64,000 nt of DNA from Novosphingobium naphthalenivorans NBRC 102051 (GTDB taxonomy: Bacteria > Pseudomonadota > Alphaproteobacteria > Sphingomonadales > Sphingomonadaceae): positions 1 to 64,000 of the forward strand of contig NZ_BCTX01000002.1 in the NCBI RefSeq assembly GCF_001590985.1, in the 5' to 3' direction. Each line of letters opens with the position of its first letter. The stretch's first letter is position 1. Below, one piece after another: positions 35,942 to 45,398 of this stretch. A model generated the notes under the pieces. That model saw only the letters and a list, made by a program, of their open reading frames with translations, had not been told where the DNA came from and made no database searches. Both the position numbers and the translations under genes were made by a program.

Positions 35942-36490
35942 TCAATGCTCCGATTGCCAATTGGCCATTGCTTCTTTGAACTGCGGTGATGCACGCAGCC
36001 GGGTCAAATAAGTGATTGGTCGCCGACTATAAAATGGCAATTTAATGTTACTAAAAGACCCTCGCATCCCACAGTATCGAGCATAGCATCCTGAGTTGTC
36101 TTCATCGTTTAGTCGCAACTGGTTACCTTCACGCCGAATTGACAAGACACATCGCCCATAACTTGGAAGGTCACGCGATTTCAAATCATGATAAACCAAC
36201 TGATCGCCTGCTGCAGTTGCTATTCCCCACAACGAGCAAGAGTGTCCATTGGTCCATTCAGTGTGCACCCGAACGTAGGCAGCATTGGCACTAACAGGCA
36301 CAATTTCAACGATATTCTCGCTGAGGTACTGTTCGCCGTCGGACAGTGCATTTGGGAATGATTTAGAATAGCGCCCGGAAAGAGACGTCACCGGATCGAC
36401 CATTATGGTGCCGCCACCGAGTGCGAGCAAAAGCAAGGCAATGCCGAGTTTCTTGATCAAGTGGAACTCCCTGCCATTCAGGTGCTTCAA
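35942..36490 (-). CDS. Exported hypothetical protein with low GC
   Basis: A 182-residue protein with an N-terminal signal or anchor (LIKKLGIALLLLALGGGTIM). The mature part has four cysteines (HSCSLWG, YGRCVLS, and SGCYARYCGM). No family is recognised; small cysteine-rich secreted fold is likely. Codon use is clearly more AT-rich than its neighbours, and it sits in gene-poor DNA beside a palindromic repeat. It looks like a recent arrival. The terminator at 35729 belongs to the opposite gene. Confidence 0.6.
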   Translation of the reverse strand: MKHLNGREFHLIKKLGIALLLLALGGGTIMVDPVTSLSGRYSKSFPNALSDGEQYLSENIVEIVPVSANAAYVRVHTEWTNGHSCSLWGIATAAGDQLVYHDLKSRDLPSYGRCVLSIRREGNQLRLNDEDNSGCYARYCGMRGSFSNIKLPFYSRRPITYLTRLRASPQFKEAMANWQSEH

Positions 36491-36651
36491 CTATGCGCGT
36501 CGACGTGGGTGACACAATGTCGGCCGGTCCGGAACGGCAGATGCCAGATTAAAATCTTGAAAAGCAGCCCTTCGACTTAATCATTTACCGTGATGGGAAG
36601 CGGATCGGCTGGGCCGGGCGCTGGCAATGCTGGGGGCAGCCGCCTGTCCTT

Positions 36652-36748
36652 ACTTCGTCATCCCCGCACAGGCGGGGATCCAGTTCCGGCGCTGGCGTTG
36701 CAAGGCGAAGTGGGAGCTGGATTCCCGCCTGCGCGGGGATGACGAAGG
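36652..36748. repeat. Interspersed palindromic repeat, family A copy 2
   Basis: The left arm CTTCGTCATCCCCGCACAGG and onward, and the right arm ending CGCGGGGATGACGAAG, are inverse to each other about a 33-base middle. It lies 38 bases beyond the stop of the quinone-reductase gene. The rest of 36491-36785 holds no gene. Confidence 0.8.
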
Positions 36749-36785
36749 TTGGAAACGACAGAAAAGCCGGCGTCCGTGCCTCTCG

Positions 36786-37754
36786 TCAGGGCAGCAACAC
36801 GGTCGAGCCGGTGGTTTCCCGGTTCTCCAGCGCCCGGTGCGCCTGTTCCGCCTCTTCCAGACGCCAGGTCTGGCCGATGCGGGGCGTCAGGACGCCACTG
36901 GCGACGCGGTCGAACAGTTTCGCGGCATTGGTGGCCAGCATTTCGGGCGTGGCGATGTAATCGGCGAGGTTGGGGCGGGTGACGTAGAGCGAGCCGCCGC
37001 GCATCAGGTCGAGCAGGGAAACCGGCGGCACCGCGCCCGAAGCATTGCCGTAGCTCACCATCATGCCCCGGCGGCGCAGGCAGGCGAGCGAGGCCTGCCA
37101 GGAGGCCGCGCCCACTCCGTCATAGACCACGTGGCACAGGGCGCCGCCGGTGATCGCGCGGACCTGTTCGGGCAAATCCTGGAAATCGCATGACAGAGAG
37201 TGCTGCGCCGGGACTTGCGCGGCCTTTTCCGGCGATCCTGCATGGGCAATCACTGTCACCCCCTTGTCGCGCAGCCAAGGCACCAGCAGCGAGCCGACGC
37301 CGCCCGCTGCCGCATGGACCAGCGCGACATGCCCGGCGCTGGCGGGAAAGGTATCCTCGGCGAGGTAGCAGGCCGTCAGCCCCTTGAGCATGACAGCGGC
37401 GGCGATTTCGGGCGCGACGCCCTCAGGAATGCGCATCGCCTCGTTCGCGGGGATCAGCCGGTGCGAGGTATAGGCGCCGCCGTTCCGCGTCGTGCCGACC
37501 CGGTCGCCCACGGCAAAGGTGCCGGCGCCTTCGCCGAGCGCCACGATCCGCCCGACGCTTTCCGAGCCCAGCGTGATCGGCAGGGCATCGGGATAGAGGC
37601 CCTTGCGGAAATAGGTATCGATGAAATTGAGCCCGACCGCTTCGGTCTCGATCAGCACTTCGCCCGGACCGGGGGCCGGGACTGCGAAGTCCTCGCGCTC
37701 GATCGCTTCGGGTCCGCCGTGGGACCTGACGATCATGCGGTATCCCTGAGTCAT
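36786..37754 (-). CDS. NADPH:quinone oxidoreductase (zinc-free MDR family)
   Basis: A 322-residue medium-chain reductase of the Qor type. GVLIETEAVGLNFIDTYFRKG-like segment EVLIETEAVGLNFIDTYFRK, LGSESVGRIVALGEG, and the NADP loop VHAAAGGVGSLLVPWLRDKG are typical; zinc-binding cysteines are absent. It likely reduces quinones one electron at a time. It is the third gene of a minus-strand run after the dienelactone hydrolase and glutamate-synthase-like genes. Start 37754. Confidence 0.88.
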   Translation of the reverse strand: MTQGYRMIVRSHGGPEAIEREDFAVPAPGPGEVLIETEAVGLNFIDTYFRKGLYPDALPITLGSESVGRIVALGEGAGTFAVGDRVGTTRNGGAYTSHRLIPANEAMRIPEGVAPEIAAAVMLKGLTACYLAEDTFPASAGHVALVHAAAGGVGSLLVPWLRDKGVTVIAHAGSPEKAAQVPAQHSLSCDFQDLPEQVRAITGGALCHVVYDGVGAASWQASLACLRRRGMMVSYGNASGAVPPVSLLDLMRGGSLYVTRPNLADYIATPEMLATNAAKLFDRVASGVLTPRIGQTWRLEEAEQAHRALENRETTGSTVLLP

Positions 37755-37810
37755 GGCGGCGGTCTTTCTTCTCGGGAGCGGGGTTGCAGGGTGCAGGGGA
37801 GTGTGGGGGT

Positions 37811-39397
37811 TCAGAGCACGCGGCGGAAGGTATCGGCGCGCGCGACGTTCCAGGCATGGGCATATTGCGTCGAGCCGGGATCGGCCAGCAACTGGCCCGG
37901 CTTGAGGAAGTGATAGACCTCGTCGAGCGGCCCGGCCTTGGCGCTGTTGATGCGCTGGTACGTGTCGTGCTGGGTCAGGTCCCACGGGCTGTCGTAGCCC
38001 ATGGCGACGACGATCTCGCGCAGGGCCCGCAGCGTTTCCTTCTGGAACCGGGCCACGCGCTCGGCCTTGTCGTCGACCACGAGGCCTTTCTGGCGCCAGG
38101 GCACCTGGGTGGCGATGCCGGTGGGGCATTCGCCGGTATGGCACTTCATCGACTGGACGCAGCCCAGCGAGAACATGAAGGCGCGCGCGGCATTGCACCA
38201 GTCGGCACCGAGCGCGAAGGCGCGGGCCATGCCGGCGCCCGAATGGATCTTGCCCGAGGCACCGAGCCGGATGCGATCCTTGAGATTGGCACCGACAAGG
38301 GCGTTGCGCATCAGGATCAGCCCTTCGCGCAGCGGCATTCCGACATTGTCGGTCAGCTCCTGCGGTGCGGCGCCAGTGCCGCCTTCGGCGCCGTCGACGA
38401 CGATGAAGTCCGGCGTAATGCCGGTTTCGAGCATGGCCTTGACGATCGCCATGACTTCATGCGGCTGGCCGACGCAGAGCTTGAAGCCGGCCGGCTTGCC
38501 GCCCGACAGCTCGCGCAGCTGCGCAACCCATTCGAGCAGCCCGATCGGGGTGGAGAAAGTCGAGTGGGCAGGGGGAGAGATGCAGCTTTCCCCGATATCG
38601 ACCTTGCGCGCTTCGGCGATCTCGGGAGTCACTTTGGCGCCGGGCAGCATCCCGCCGTGGCCGGGCTTGGCGCCCTGGCTCAGCTTGATCTCGACCATCT
38701 TCACCTGGTCGTCCTGCGCCTGCTCGGCGAAGAGGTCCGGGTTGAAGCGGCCGTCCTTGTGACGGCAGCCGAAGTAGCCGCTGCCCAGTTCCCAGATCAG
38801 GTCGCCGCCGTGCTTGCGGTGATAGCGGCTGATCGATCCCTCGCCGGTGTCGTGCGCGAAACCGCCGAGCGCGGCGCCCTTGTTCAGCGCCTCGATGGCA
38901 TTGGCCGAGAGCGAGCCGAAGCTCATCGCCGAGATATTGAGCAGGGCGGTGTCGTAAGGCTTGGTGCAATCACTGCCGCCCACGCGCACGTGCCAGGTCT
39001 CGGGCGCTTCCTCGTTCGGGGCGATCGAATGGCCCAGCCACTCGTACTCGTCCGAATAGACGTCGAGCTCGGTGCCCATCGGGTGGGTGGAGATGTCGCC
39101 CTTGGCGCGGGCGTAGACCAGGCTGCGCTCGTCGATCGTGAAGGGGCGGCCTTCGCGGTCGCTTTCGACGATATAGGCGCGCAGATAGGGGCGCAGGTCC
39201 TCGAACAGCCATCGCATACGGGCGATCAGCGGATAGTTGCGCCTGAGGGCGTGGCGGCCCTGCAGGAAGTCCCAGAGTGTCAGCAGCAGCACCGGGACGA
39301 GGATAACCAGCGCCCAGCGCAGCGGAGGAACCAGCCAGCAGGCGGCCGTGATCGCCACGACCGCCAGCGGCACGGCATAGCGCGGTGCCATGGCCAT
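37811..39397 (-). CDS. FMN-binding glutamate-synthase family protein
   Basis: A 528-residue protein with two N-terminal membrane segments (about residues 8-41) and a GltS-like FMN barrel: ISAMSFGSLSANAIEALNKGAALGGF, GGDLIWELGSGYFGCR, IKLSQGAKPGHGGMLPGAKV, DFIVVDGAEGGTGAAPQELTDNVG. Three cysteines in the segment SLGCVQSMKCHTGECPTGIA recall the 3Fe-4S site. Family members make no glutamate alone because the amidotransferase part is missing; their substrate is unknown. It starts 3 bases after the hydrolase gene stop. Confidence 0.88.
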   Translation of the reverse strand: MAMAPRYAVPLAVVAITAACWLVPPLRWALVILVPVLLLTLWDFLQGRHALRRNYPLIARMRWLFEDLRPYLRAYIVESDREGRPFTIDERSLVYARAKGDISTHPMGTELDVYSDEYEWLGHSIAPNEEAPETWHVRVGGSDCTKPYDTALLNISAMSFGSLSANAIEALNKGAALGGFAHDTGEGSISRYHRKHGGDLIWELGSGYFGCRHKDGRFNPDLFAEQAQDDQVKMVEIKLSQGAKPGHGGMLPGAKVTPEIAEARKVDIGESCISPPAHSTFSTPIGLLEWVAQLRELSGGKPAGFKLCVGQPHEVMAIVKAMLETGITPDFIVVDGAEGGTGAAPQELTDNVGMPLREGLILMRNALVGANLKDRIRLGASGKIHSGAGMARAFALGADWCNAARAFMFSLGCVQSMKCHTGECPTGIATQVPWRQKGLVVDDKAERVARFQKETLRALREIVVAMGYDSPWDLTQHDTYQRINSAKAGPLDEVYHFLKPGQLLADPGSTQYAHAWNVARADTFRRVL

Positions 39398-39400
39398 GGG

Positions 39401-40099
39401 TTAGCCGATGTGCTCCGCGAAGAAGGCTTCGGTTCGGCTGTCCGCCAGCGCAGCGCCAGCCTCGTCACGGCGCGATCCGATCTCGGCGGCGAAGCCGTGG
39501 TCGAGCCCTTCGTAATCATGGAGCGTCACGCGCGGATGATCGTCGAGCCCTTCGTGCATGGCCTTCTGCGCTTCGGGCGGGACGAAGCCGTCGGCGGTCG
39601 GCACGTGAAGCATCAGCGGCCGGGCGATGGCGTGCTTCTCGTTCAGCATCTGGTCGATCGCCACGCCGTAATAGCCCACCGAGGCATCGATATCGGTGCG
39701 GGCGGCGACCATGTAGGCGACCTTGCCGCCCATGCAGTACCCGACGAAGCCGACCTTCGGCACGCCCTGTTCGCGCCGGATCCAGTGGATCACGGCTTCC
39801 AGATCGCGAATGCCCAGATCGAAATCGTGCTTCATCATGAAGGCGATGGCCTGCTGGAATTCCTCCGGCTTGTCGGCATCGAGTTCCACGCCGGGCTGCT
39901 GGCGCCAGAAGGAATCCGGGGCGACGGCGAGATAGCCCCTGGCGGCCCAGCCGTCGGCCTTCTTGCGGATGCCGGCATCGACGCCGAAGATTTCCTGCTG
40001 GACGATGATCGCGCCGCGCGGAGTGCCTTCGGGCCTGGCGACATAGGCCGGGATCATGCCGTCACCGTCGAGCGTGGGGATTTCGGTGTTGGTGGCCAT
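39401..40099 (-). CDS. Dienelactone hydrolase family protein
   Basis: A 232-residue alpha/beta hydrolase. The nucleophile lies in GFVGYCMGGKVAY and is cysteine, as in dienelactone hydrolase. The catalytic Asp is in HVPTADGFVPPEAQ and the His in EGLDHGFA. It probably opens lactone or ester rings in aromatic degradation, although no such pathway is seen nearby. It is the first gene of the minus-strand run with the glutamate-synthase-like gene. Confidence 0.88.
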   Translation of the reverse strand: MATNTEIPTLDGDGMIPAYVARPEGTPRGAIIVQQEIFGVDAGIRKKADGWAARGYLAVAPDSFWRQQPGVELDADKPEEFQQAIAFMMKHDFDLGIRDLEAVIHWIRREQGVPKVGFVGYCMGGKVAYMVAARTDIDASVGYYGVAIDQMLNEKHAIARPLMLHVPTADGFVPPEAQKAMHEGLDDHPRVTLHDYEGLDHGFAAEIGSRRDEAGAALADSRTEAFFAEHIG

Positions 40100-40203
40100 T
40101 GAGTCTCTCCTGCAATCCGGTTTGTGCAAGTGTTAGGCTCTTGCAATGGACTTTGTGAAGCGCATGTGTCAGCAAGGACGAAGAAATCCAAGGGGAGGCC
40201 CCG

Positions 40204-40470
40204 ATGAAGGTCAATGTCGAGGTTGAATGTTCGCCTGAGGAAGCCCGCCGCTTTCTGGGGCTGCCCGATGTGACCAAGGCCAACGAGGTCTATGTCGACG
40301 CGCTGACCAGTGCGATGCAGGGGGCGGGCAGCTTCGACCAGCTTCAGGAACTGACCAAGCAGATCGCGCCGATGGGCGAGTTCGGGCTGAAGATGTTCCA
40401 GAAGTTTCTCGAAAGCGGCGTGGCCATGGCCATGAGCGGGGCGTCTTCGGGCAAGACCAAGAAGGACTGA
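40204..40470 (+). CDS. DUF6489 family small protein
   Basis: An 88-residue acidic, helical protein (MKVNVEVECSPEEARRFLGL, then DVTKANEVYVDALTSAM). It belongs to a short conserved sphingomonad family with no known role, also called DUF6489. AGGGGAGG lies upstream of the start. It lies 57 bases ahead of mnmE and may be co-transcribed. Confidence 0.75.
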   Translation: MKVNVEVECSPEEARRFLGLPDVTKANEVYVDALTSAMQGAGSFDQLQELTKQIAPMGEFGLKMFQKFLESGVAMAMSGASSGKTKKD

Positions 40471-40527
40471 AGTCGCCCGTCTGGCGGGTTGCCGAAGGCG
40501 CCCGCCGGGTGAACAGTTGTTAGCGAT

Positions 40528-41805
40528 ATGGCCGATACGATCTTCGCGCTTTCGAGCGGTTCGCCGCCTGCGGCCATCGCTGTCGTCCGGGTGAGCGGGC
40601 CTCAGGCTGGCGCGGCCTTGGCGGCGCTGGCGGGCGGTTTGCCGAAGCCGCGTATGGCGAGCTATCGCACCTTGCGTGTTTCACGTGGAACAGTGCTCGA
40701 TCAGGCGCTCGTGCTGTGGTTTCCGGGCTCCCGCACCGCCACGGGCGAGGATCTTGCCGAACTGCACTTGCACGGGGGCAGGGCGGTCGTCGCCGCAGTG
40801 GAAGCGGCGTTGGCGGATATGCCGGGACTGCGCCGTGCCGAGCCGGGCGAATTCACCCGGCGCGCTTTCGCCCATGGACGCATCGATCTGGCCGAAGCCG
40901 AAGGGCTGGCCGATCTCCTCTCGGCGGAGACCGAGCTGCAGCGCCGCTCCGCGATTGCGATGGCGGGCGGGGCATTTTCACGGCAGGTCGAGGGGTGGCG
41001 CGAGCGGGTGCTTATGGCCTCCGCGCAAGTGGAAGCCGTGCTCGATTTCGGCGACGAGGACGATGTGGCCGAGCTGCCTTCGGACTTTGCCGAAAGGCTT
41101 GCGGGTCTTGCTACCGAGCTTTCGGACTGGCTCGCCCGCCCGCGGGCCGAGGCGCTGAAGGAGGGGTTCCGGGTCGTGCTTGCCGGACCGCCCAATGCCG
41201 GCAAGAGCACGCTGTTCAATGCGCTGGTCGAGGACGAGGCGGCCATCACGGCGCCGCTCGCCGGAACGACTCGCGATGTGCTCACCCGGGCGGTGGCGAT
41301 CGGCGGTGTGCCTTTCGTGTTTGCGGATACCGCCGGTCTGCGCGACGAGTCCGGGGACGAGATCGAGGTCATCGGCATTGCCCGCGCGCGCGCCGCGCTG
41401 GACCGGGCCGACCTGGTGCTGTGGCTCGGCCCCGAGGGGGAGGGGCCGGCCGGATGCTGGGAGATCGCGGCCCAGTGCGATCGCGAGGAAGGGGCGGCCA
41501 AGACCAGCCCTCGCCACAGCGTGTCGGCGGTGACGGGAGAGGGGCTCGACGGCTTGCGGCGCGACCTTGTCAACGTGGCGGCGAGGGCCATGCCCCGGCC
41601 GGGCGACGCCGCGCTCAACCAGCGCCAGCACGCGCTGCTCGCACAAGCGCAGGCCGCGCTGCGCGATGCCTTGCGTGAGAGCGATCCCCTGTTGGTCGCG
41701 GAGGCGCTGCGTCTGGTGCGCGTGGCGTTCGATGCGCTGATCGGACGGGCGACGACTGAAGACATGCTCGATGCTTTGTTCGGGCGGTTCTGCATTGGCA
41801 AGTGA
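40528..41805 (+). CDS. mnmE: tRNA modification GTPase MnmE
   Basis: A 425-residue GTPase that, with MnmG, modifies U34 of certain tRNAs. The N-terminal folate-binding domain starts DTIFALSSGSPPAAIAVVRVSG. The G domain has GPPNAGKSTLFNAL, TTRD and DTAGLRD. The C-terminal end CIGK holds the conserved cysteine. It is the first gene of the mnmE-mnmG-rsmG-parA-parB set and contains a parS-like site at 40677-40692. Confidence 0.96.
   Translation: MADTIFALSSGSPPAAIAVVRVSGPQAGAALAALAGGLPKPRMASYRTLRVSRGTVLDQALVLWFPGSRTATGEDLAELHLHGGRAVVAAVEAALADMPGLRRAEPGEFTRRAFAHGRIDLAEAEGLADLLSAETELQRRSAIAMAGGAFSRQVEGWRERVLMASAQVEAVLDFGDEDDVAELPSDFAERLAGLATELSDWLARPRAEALKEGFRVVLAGPPNAGKSTLFNALVEDEAAITAPLAGTTRDVLTRAVAIGGVPFVFADTAGLRDESGDEIEVIGIARARAALDRADLVLWLGPEGEGPAGCWEIAAQCDREEGAAKTSPRHSVSAVTGEGLDGLRRDLVNVAARAMPRPGDAALNQRQHALLAQAQAALRDALRESDPLLVAEALRLVRVAFDALIGRATTEDMLDALFGRFCIGK
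40677..40692. other. parS-like site 1 (inside mnmE)
   Basis: TGTTTCACGTGGAACA differs at one base from the palindromic ParB site TGTTTCACGTGAAACA. It lies in the mnmE coding sequence, where it codes for part of RVSRGTV. Confidence 0.85.
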
Positions 41806-41832
41806 TCGGACGAGGGCAGAAGGCAAGGCCCC

Positions 41833-41892
41833 TGTCGAGCGAAGTCGAGACACGGATAGCGCAGGTCTGGCGTGTCTCGACTTCGCTCGACA
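41833..41892. repeat. Perfect 21-base inverted repeat
   Basis: Arms TGTCGAGCGAAGTCGAGACA+C (41833-41853) and the exact inverse (41872-41892) surround an 18-base loop, 28 bases after the mnmE stop. It could stop transcription out of mnmE. Confidence 0.85.
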
Positions 41893-41937
41893 CGAACGGG
41901 AGCTAATCACCTGAATCGGAAGTTCGCATCCCAATTC

Positions 41938-42030
41938 CCCGTCATCCCCGCGAAGGCGGGGATCCCGCTTCTGGCAGTATAGCGTAAGGGAAAGAGCAGC
42001 GGGGCGCCCCCGGCTTTCACGGGGGGAGGA
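41938..42030. repeat. Interspersed palindromic repeat, family A copy 3
   Basis: The left arm GTCATCCCCGCGAAGGCGGG is identical to copy 1; the right arm (AGCGGGGCGCCCCCGGCTTT) is decayed. It lies with repeat 41833-41892 and parS site 2 in the 322-base mnmE-mnmG gap, which has no gene. Confidence 0.75.
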
Positions 42031-42064
42031 ATTCCATTTCACCACTCTGGCGTCTGGTTCGAAG

Positions 42065-42080
42065 AGTTTCACGTGAAACA
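42065..42080. other. parS-like site 2 (between mnmE and mnmG)
   Basis: AGTTTCACGTGAAACA matches the ParB palindrome except the first base. It is the only one of four sites outside coding sequence. Confidence 0.9.
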
Positions 42081-42127
42081 CGCGAAGCGGCTTTGACGCG
42101 AATCCTGCTCTGGAGTATGCGCGCGTC

Positions 42128-43987
42128 ATGCATTCCTTCGATGTGATCGTGATCGGCGGCGGCCATGCCGGCTGCGAGGCGGCGGCCGTGGCTGCGCGCA
42201 TGGGCGCGCGCGTGGCGCTCGTCAGCTTCGATCTGGACGCTGTCGGGGCGATGAGTTGCAATCCGGCGATCGGCGGTCTCGGCAAGGGGCACCTCGTGCG
42301 CGAGGTCGATGCCTTCGACGGCCTGATCGCGCGGGCAGCCGATGCTGCCGCGATCCACTACCGGATGCTTAACCGCTCCAAGGGCAGCGCCGTGCAGGGG
42401 CCGCGCGTGCAGGCCGACCGCAAGCTGTTCAAGGCGGCGATCCACCGGCTGCTGAAAGAGCAGGGTGACCTGACACTGGTGGCGGGCGAGGCTGCGGCGC
42501 TGGTGTTCGAAGGGGGCAGGGCGGCGGGTATCGATCTCGCCGACGGCACGCGTCTCCTGGCCCGCGCGGTCGTGCTTTGCACCGGCACCTTTCTGGGCGG
42601 GACCTTGTTCCGCGGCGAGGAGCGTCTCACCGGTGGTCGCATCGGCGAAGCCTCGGCCCAGAAACTGGCGGCGCAGATGCGCGAGGCAGACTTGCCGATG
42701 GCCCGGCTCAAGACGGGCACGCCGCCGCGTCTCGATGGCCGCACGATCGACTGGGCGCGCCTCGACGAGCAGCCGTCCGATCCGGAAGACTGGACGATGT
42801 CGGCCATGGGGCAGGCCGGAGGGTTGGGCCGAGCGAACCCGCAGGTGTTCTGCGCGATCACCCGCACCAACCCGCGCAGTCATGACGTCATCCGGGCCAA
42901 CCTCCATCGCTCGCCCCTGTTCTCGGGCGCGATCGGGGCGCAAGGGCCGCGCTATTGCCCCTCGATCGAGGACAAGATTCACCGCTTCGCGGACCGCGAC
43001 GGCCACCAGATTTTCCTGGAACCGGAAGGGCTGAGCACGCACCTCGTCTATCCCAATGGCGTGAGCACTTCGCTGCCCGCCGATGTGCAGCTGGAAATGC
43101 TGCGCACGATGGAAGGTCTGGAGACGGTCGAGATGGTCGTGGCGGGCTATGCCGTCGAATACGACCACATCGATCCGCGCGCCTTGCGCACCAGTCTGGA
43201 GCTGCGCGAGATCCCGGGGCTCTATTGTGCCGGGCAGATCAATGGCACGACTGGCTATGAAGAGGCGGCCGCGCAAGGGCTGGTCGCGGGCATGAATGCT
43301 GCGGCGGCGGCCCTCGGGCGCGAGGCGGCCGCATTGGACCGGGCCAACAGCTACATGGCGGTGATGATCGACGACCTCACCTTGCACGGGGTGAGCGAGC
43401 CCTACCGGATGCTTACCGCCCGGGCCGAATACCGTCTGCGCCTCAGGGCCAATAATGCCACGACGCGGCTGACCCCTCTGGCGATAGCGGCAGGTGCCAT
43501 GGGGCCGGAGCGCATGGCCTGGTTCGAACAGCGCGAGGGCGCCAAGGCTGCCCTTGGCGCTGCTTTCGACACGCCGGTGCCGGCTGTCGAACTGGCCGCC
43601 GCCGGCCTGCCGGTGCGGACCGACATCGGACGCCTGCCTGTCCGCGAGTGGCTGCGCTTCGGCGGTGTCGATCTCGATGCGCTTTCGCACTGGATCGATC
43701 CGGCGCTGCTGGAGGACGCGGGACTGGTGGACGAGATGGTGGAGGATGCTGCCTATGCGCCTTACCTTGACCGGCAGGAGCGCGAGCTGCGCGACTTGCG
43801 GGCGAGCGAGGCGCTGCCGCTCGGCGACCACTTCCCTTACGAACGCATCCCCGGCCTCTCGCGCGAGATGGTCGAGCGGCTGACGAAGGCGCGTCCCGCC
43901 ACGCTGGCCGCGGCCGGACGGATACCCGGCATCACCCCTGCGGCGCTCGCGGCGCTGCTGGTCCATGCCCGGCGGGAGGCTGCATGA
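42128..43987 (+). CDS. mnmG: tRNA uridine-5-carboxymethylaminomethyl modification enzyme MnmG
   Basis: A 619-residue FAD enzyme that acts with MnmE on tRNA wobble uridine. FAD-binding [19 protein letters not shown] opens the protein; GIA signature segments [44 protein letters not shown] and [21 protein letters not shown] follow. It overlaps rsmG by 4 bases. Confidence 0.97.
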   Translation: MHSFDVIVIGGGHAGCEAAAVAARMGARVALVSFDLDAVGAMSCNPAIGGLGKGHLVREVDAFDGLIARAADAAAIHYRMLNRSKGSAVQGPRVQADRKLFKAAIHRLLKEQGDLTLVAGEAAALVFEGGRAAGIDLADGTRLLARAVVLCTGTFLGGTLFRGEERLTGGRIGEASAQKLAAQMREADLPMARLKTGTPPRLDGRTIDWARLDEQPSDPEDWTMSAMGQAGGLGRANPQVFCAITRTNPRSHDVIRANLHRSPLFSGAIGAQGPRYCPSIEDKIHRFADRDGHQIFLEPEGLSTHLVYPNGVSTSLPADVQLEMLRTMEGLETVEMVVAGYAVEYDHIDPRALRTSLELREIPGLYCAGQINGTTGYEEAAAQGLVAGMNAAAAALGREAAALDRANSYMAVMIDDLTLHGVSEPYRMLTARAEYRLRLRANNATTRLTPLAIAAGAMGPERMAWFEQREGAKAALGAAFDTPVPAVELAAAGLPVRTDIGRLPVREWLRFGGVDLDALSHWIDPALLEDAGLVDEMVEDAAYAPYLDRQERELRDLRASEALPLGDHFPYERIPGLSREMVERLTKARPATLAAAGRIPGITPAALAALLVHARREAA

Positions 43988-44625
43988 TCGAGACCGAAGA
44001 GCAGGCGCGGGCATGGCTCGCGCAATTGCCGGAGTGCGATGCGGAGGCGCTCGAACGGCTGGAGCTGCTGTGCGCGCTGCTGGCCGAGGAAAACCAGCGT
44101 CAGAACCTCGTCTCGGCCGCGAGCCTCGATCAGGTCTGGTTGCGGCACATCGTCGATAGCGCCCAACTCCTGCCGCATGTTCCACGTGAAACATCGAGCC
44201 CTTGGCTGGACCTTGGCACGGGTGCGGGCTTTCCCGGACTGGTGATTGCCGCGCTGCGGCCGGAGTGCGAAGTGCTGATGGTCGAATCGCGCAAGCGGCG
44301 AATCGAATGGCTCGACCGGGCGCGAATCGCCATGGGACTGGAGCGGGCCCAGGTGATCGGCCAGCGCCTCGAAATGGTCGAAACCCGTCAGGTCTCCGTC
44401 ATATCCGCACGCGCTTTTGCCCCTTTGGAGAAGTTACTCGCCTTATCCGCGCGATTTTCCACAAGTGACACGGTATGGCTGTTGCCCAAAGGGCGCTCCG
44501 CACAGCAAGAATTGGATGACCTTCGCAAGTGGCGGCATATGTTTCACGTGGAACAGTCGCTCACCGACCCGCAAGCAGGCATAATTGTCGGCACGCTCGC
44601 CGGCAGGAAGGACAAGGCCAAGTGA
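43984..44625 (+). CDS. rsmG: 16S rRNA G527 methyltransferase RsmG
   Basis: A 213-residue SAM enzyme (old name GidB) that methylates G527 of 16S rRNA at N7. SAM site [20 protein letters not shown], then [14 protein letters not shown] and [14 protein letters not shown]. It starts inside the mnmG stop (ATGA), and its stop overlaps the parA GTG start. Two parS-like sites lie in its coding sequence. Confidence 0.95.
   Translation: MIETEEQARAWLAQLPECDAEALERLELLCALLAEENQRQNLVSAASLDQVWLRHIVDSAQLLPHVPRETSSPWLDLGTGAGFPGLVIAALRPECEVLMVESRKRRIEWLDRARIAMGLERAQVIGQRLEMVETRQVSVISARAFAPLEKLLALSARFSTSDTVWLLPKGRSAQQELDDLRKWRHMFHVEQSLTDPQAGIIVGTLAGRKDKAK
44178..44193. other. parS-like site 3 (inside rsmG)
   Basis: TGTTCCACGTGAAACA, a full match to the general parS form TGTTNCACGTGAAACA, coding for HVPRETS in rsmG. 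Confidence 0.92.
44540..44555. other. parS-like site 4 (inside rsmG)
   Basis: TGTTTCACGTGGAACA, the same 16-mer as site 1, coding for MFHVEQ near the end of rsmG. Confidence 0.85.
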
Positions 44626-45398
44626 TCCGCATTGCCATCGCCAACCAGAAAGGCGGCGTCGGAAAGACCACGACGGCGATCAACGTCTCGACCGCGCTGG
44701 CCGCGACCGGGTGGAAGACGTTGATGATCGACCTCGATCCGCAGGGCAACGCCTCGACCGGCATCGGCATTTCGGCGTCCGAACGCGAGGCCTCGTCCTA
44801 CGACGTGCTGGTGGATCGCACGCCGGTCATGGACTGTGTCATGCCCACCAGCATTCCGGGTCTCGATCTGCTTCCAGCGACGGTCGATCTGTCGGGGGCA
44901 GAAGTCGAGCTGGTCAATGTCGATGACCGGGCCCATCGTCTCCAGAAGGCGCTGGGTGCTGATCTCGGTTACGACGTCTGCCTGATCGATTGCCCGCCCT
45001 CGCTCGGCCTGCTCACGCTCAATGCCCTGACGGCTGCCGATACCCTGCTGGTGCCGCTGCAGTGCGAGTTCTTCGCGCTCGAAGGCCTGAGCCAGCTCTT
45101 GCAGACGGTCGACCGGGTGCAGCAGCGCTTCAATCCCGATCTCGGGATTATCGGTATCGCGCTCACCATGTTCGACCGGCGCAACCGCCTGACCGATCAG
45201 GTTTCCGAAGATGTGCGCTCGTGCCTTGGGCAGCTCGTCTTCGAAACCACCATCCCGCGCAATGTGCGCCTGTCCGAAGCGCCCAGCCATGGCGTGCCCG
45301 CGCTGATCTACGATCACGCCTGCGCTGGCAGCCGCGCCTATATGGCGCTGGCGCGCGAACTGATCACCCGACTGCCCGAGAAGAGGAAAGCGGCATGA
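44622..45398 (+). CDS. parA: Chromosome partitioning ATPase ParA
   Basis: A 258-residue deviant Walker ATPase (Soj type). P-loop ANQKGGVGKTTTAIN at residues 7-21 includes the signature lysine; LMIDLDPQGNASTG and CLIDCPPSLGLLTLNAL follow. It moves ParB-parS complexes over the nucleoid. The start is a GTG overlapping the rsmG stop. It overlaps parB by 4 bases. Confidence 0.97.
   Translation: MIRIAIANQKGGVGKTTTAINVSTALAATGWKTLMIDLDPQGNASTGIGISASEREASSYDVLVDRTPVMDCVMPTSIPGLDLLPATVDLSGAEVELVNVDDRAHRLQKALGADLGYDVCLIDCPPSLGLLTLNALTAADTLLVPLQCEFFALEGLSQLLQTVDRVQQRFNPDLGIIGIALTMFDRRNRLTDQVSEDVRSCLGQLVFETTIPRNVRLSEAPSHGVPALIYDHACAGSRAYMALARELITRLPEKRKAA

Noticed and set aside
37784..40102. 772-codon plus-strand open frame
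   Set aside because: It is antisense to the glutamate-synthase-like and dienelactone hydrolase genes, both of which show clear motifs on the minus strand.
40100..40203. Small RNA or riboswitch before DUF6489
   Set aside because: No stable fold or known motif; only a normal ribosome-binding site.
42017..44194. 725-codon minus-strand open frame
   Set aside because: Antisense to mnmG; the start falls in a parS site and there is no domain pattern.
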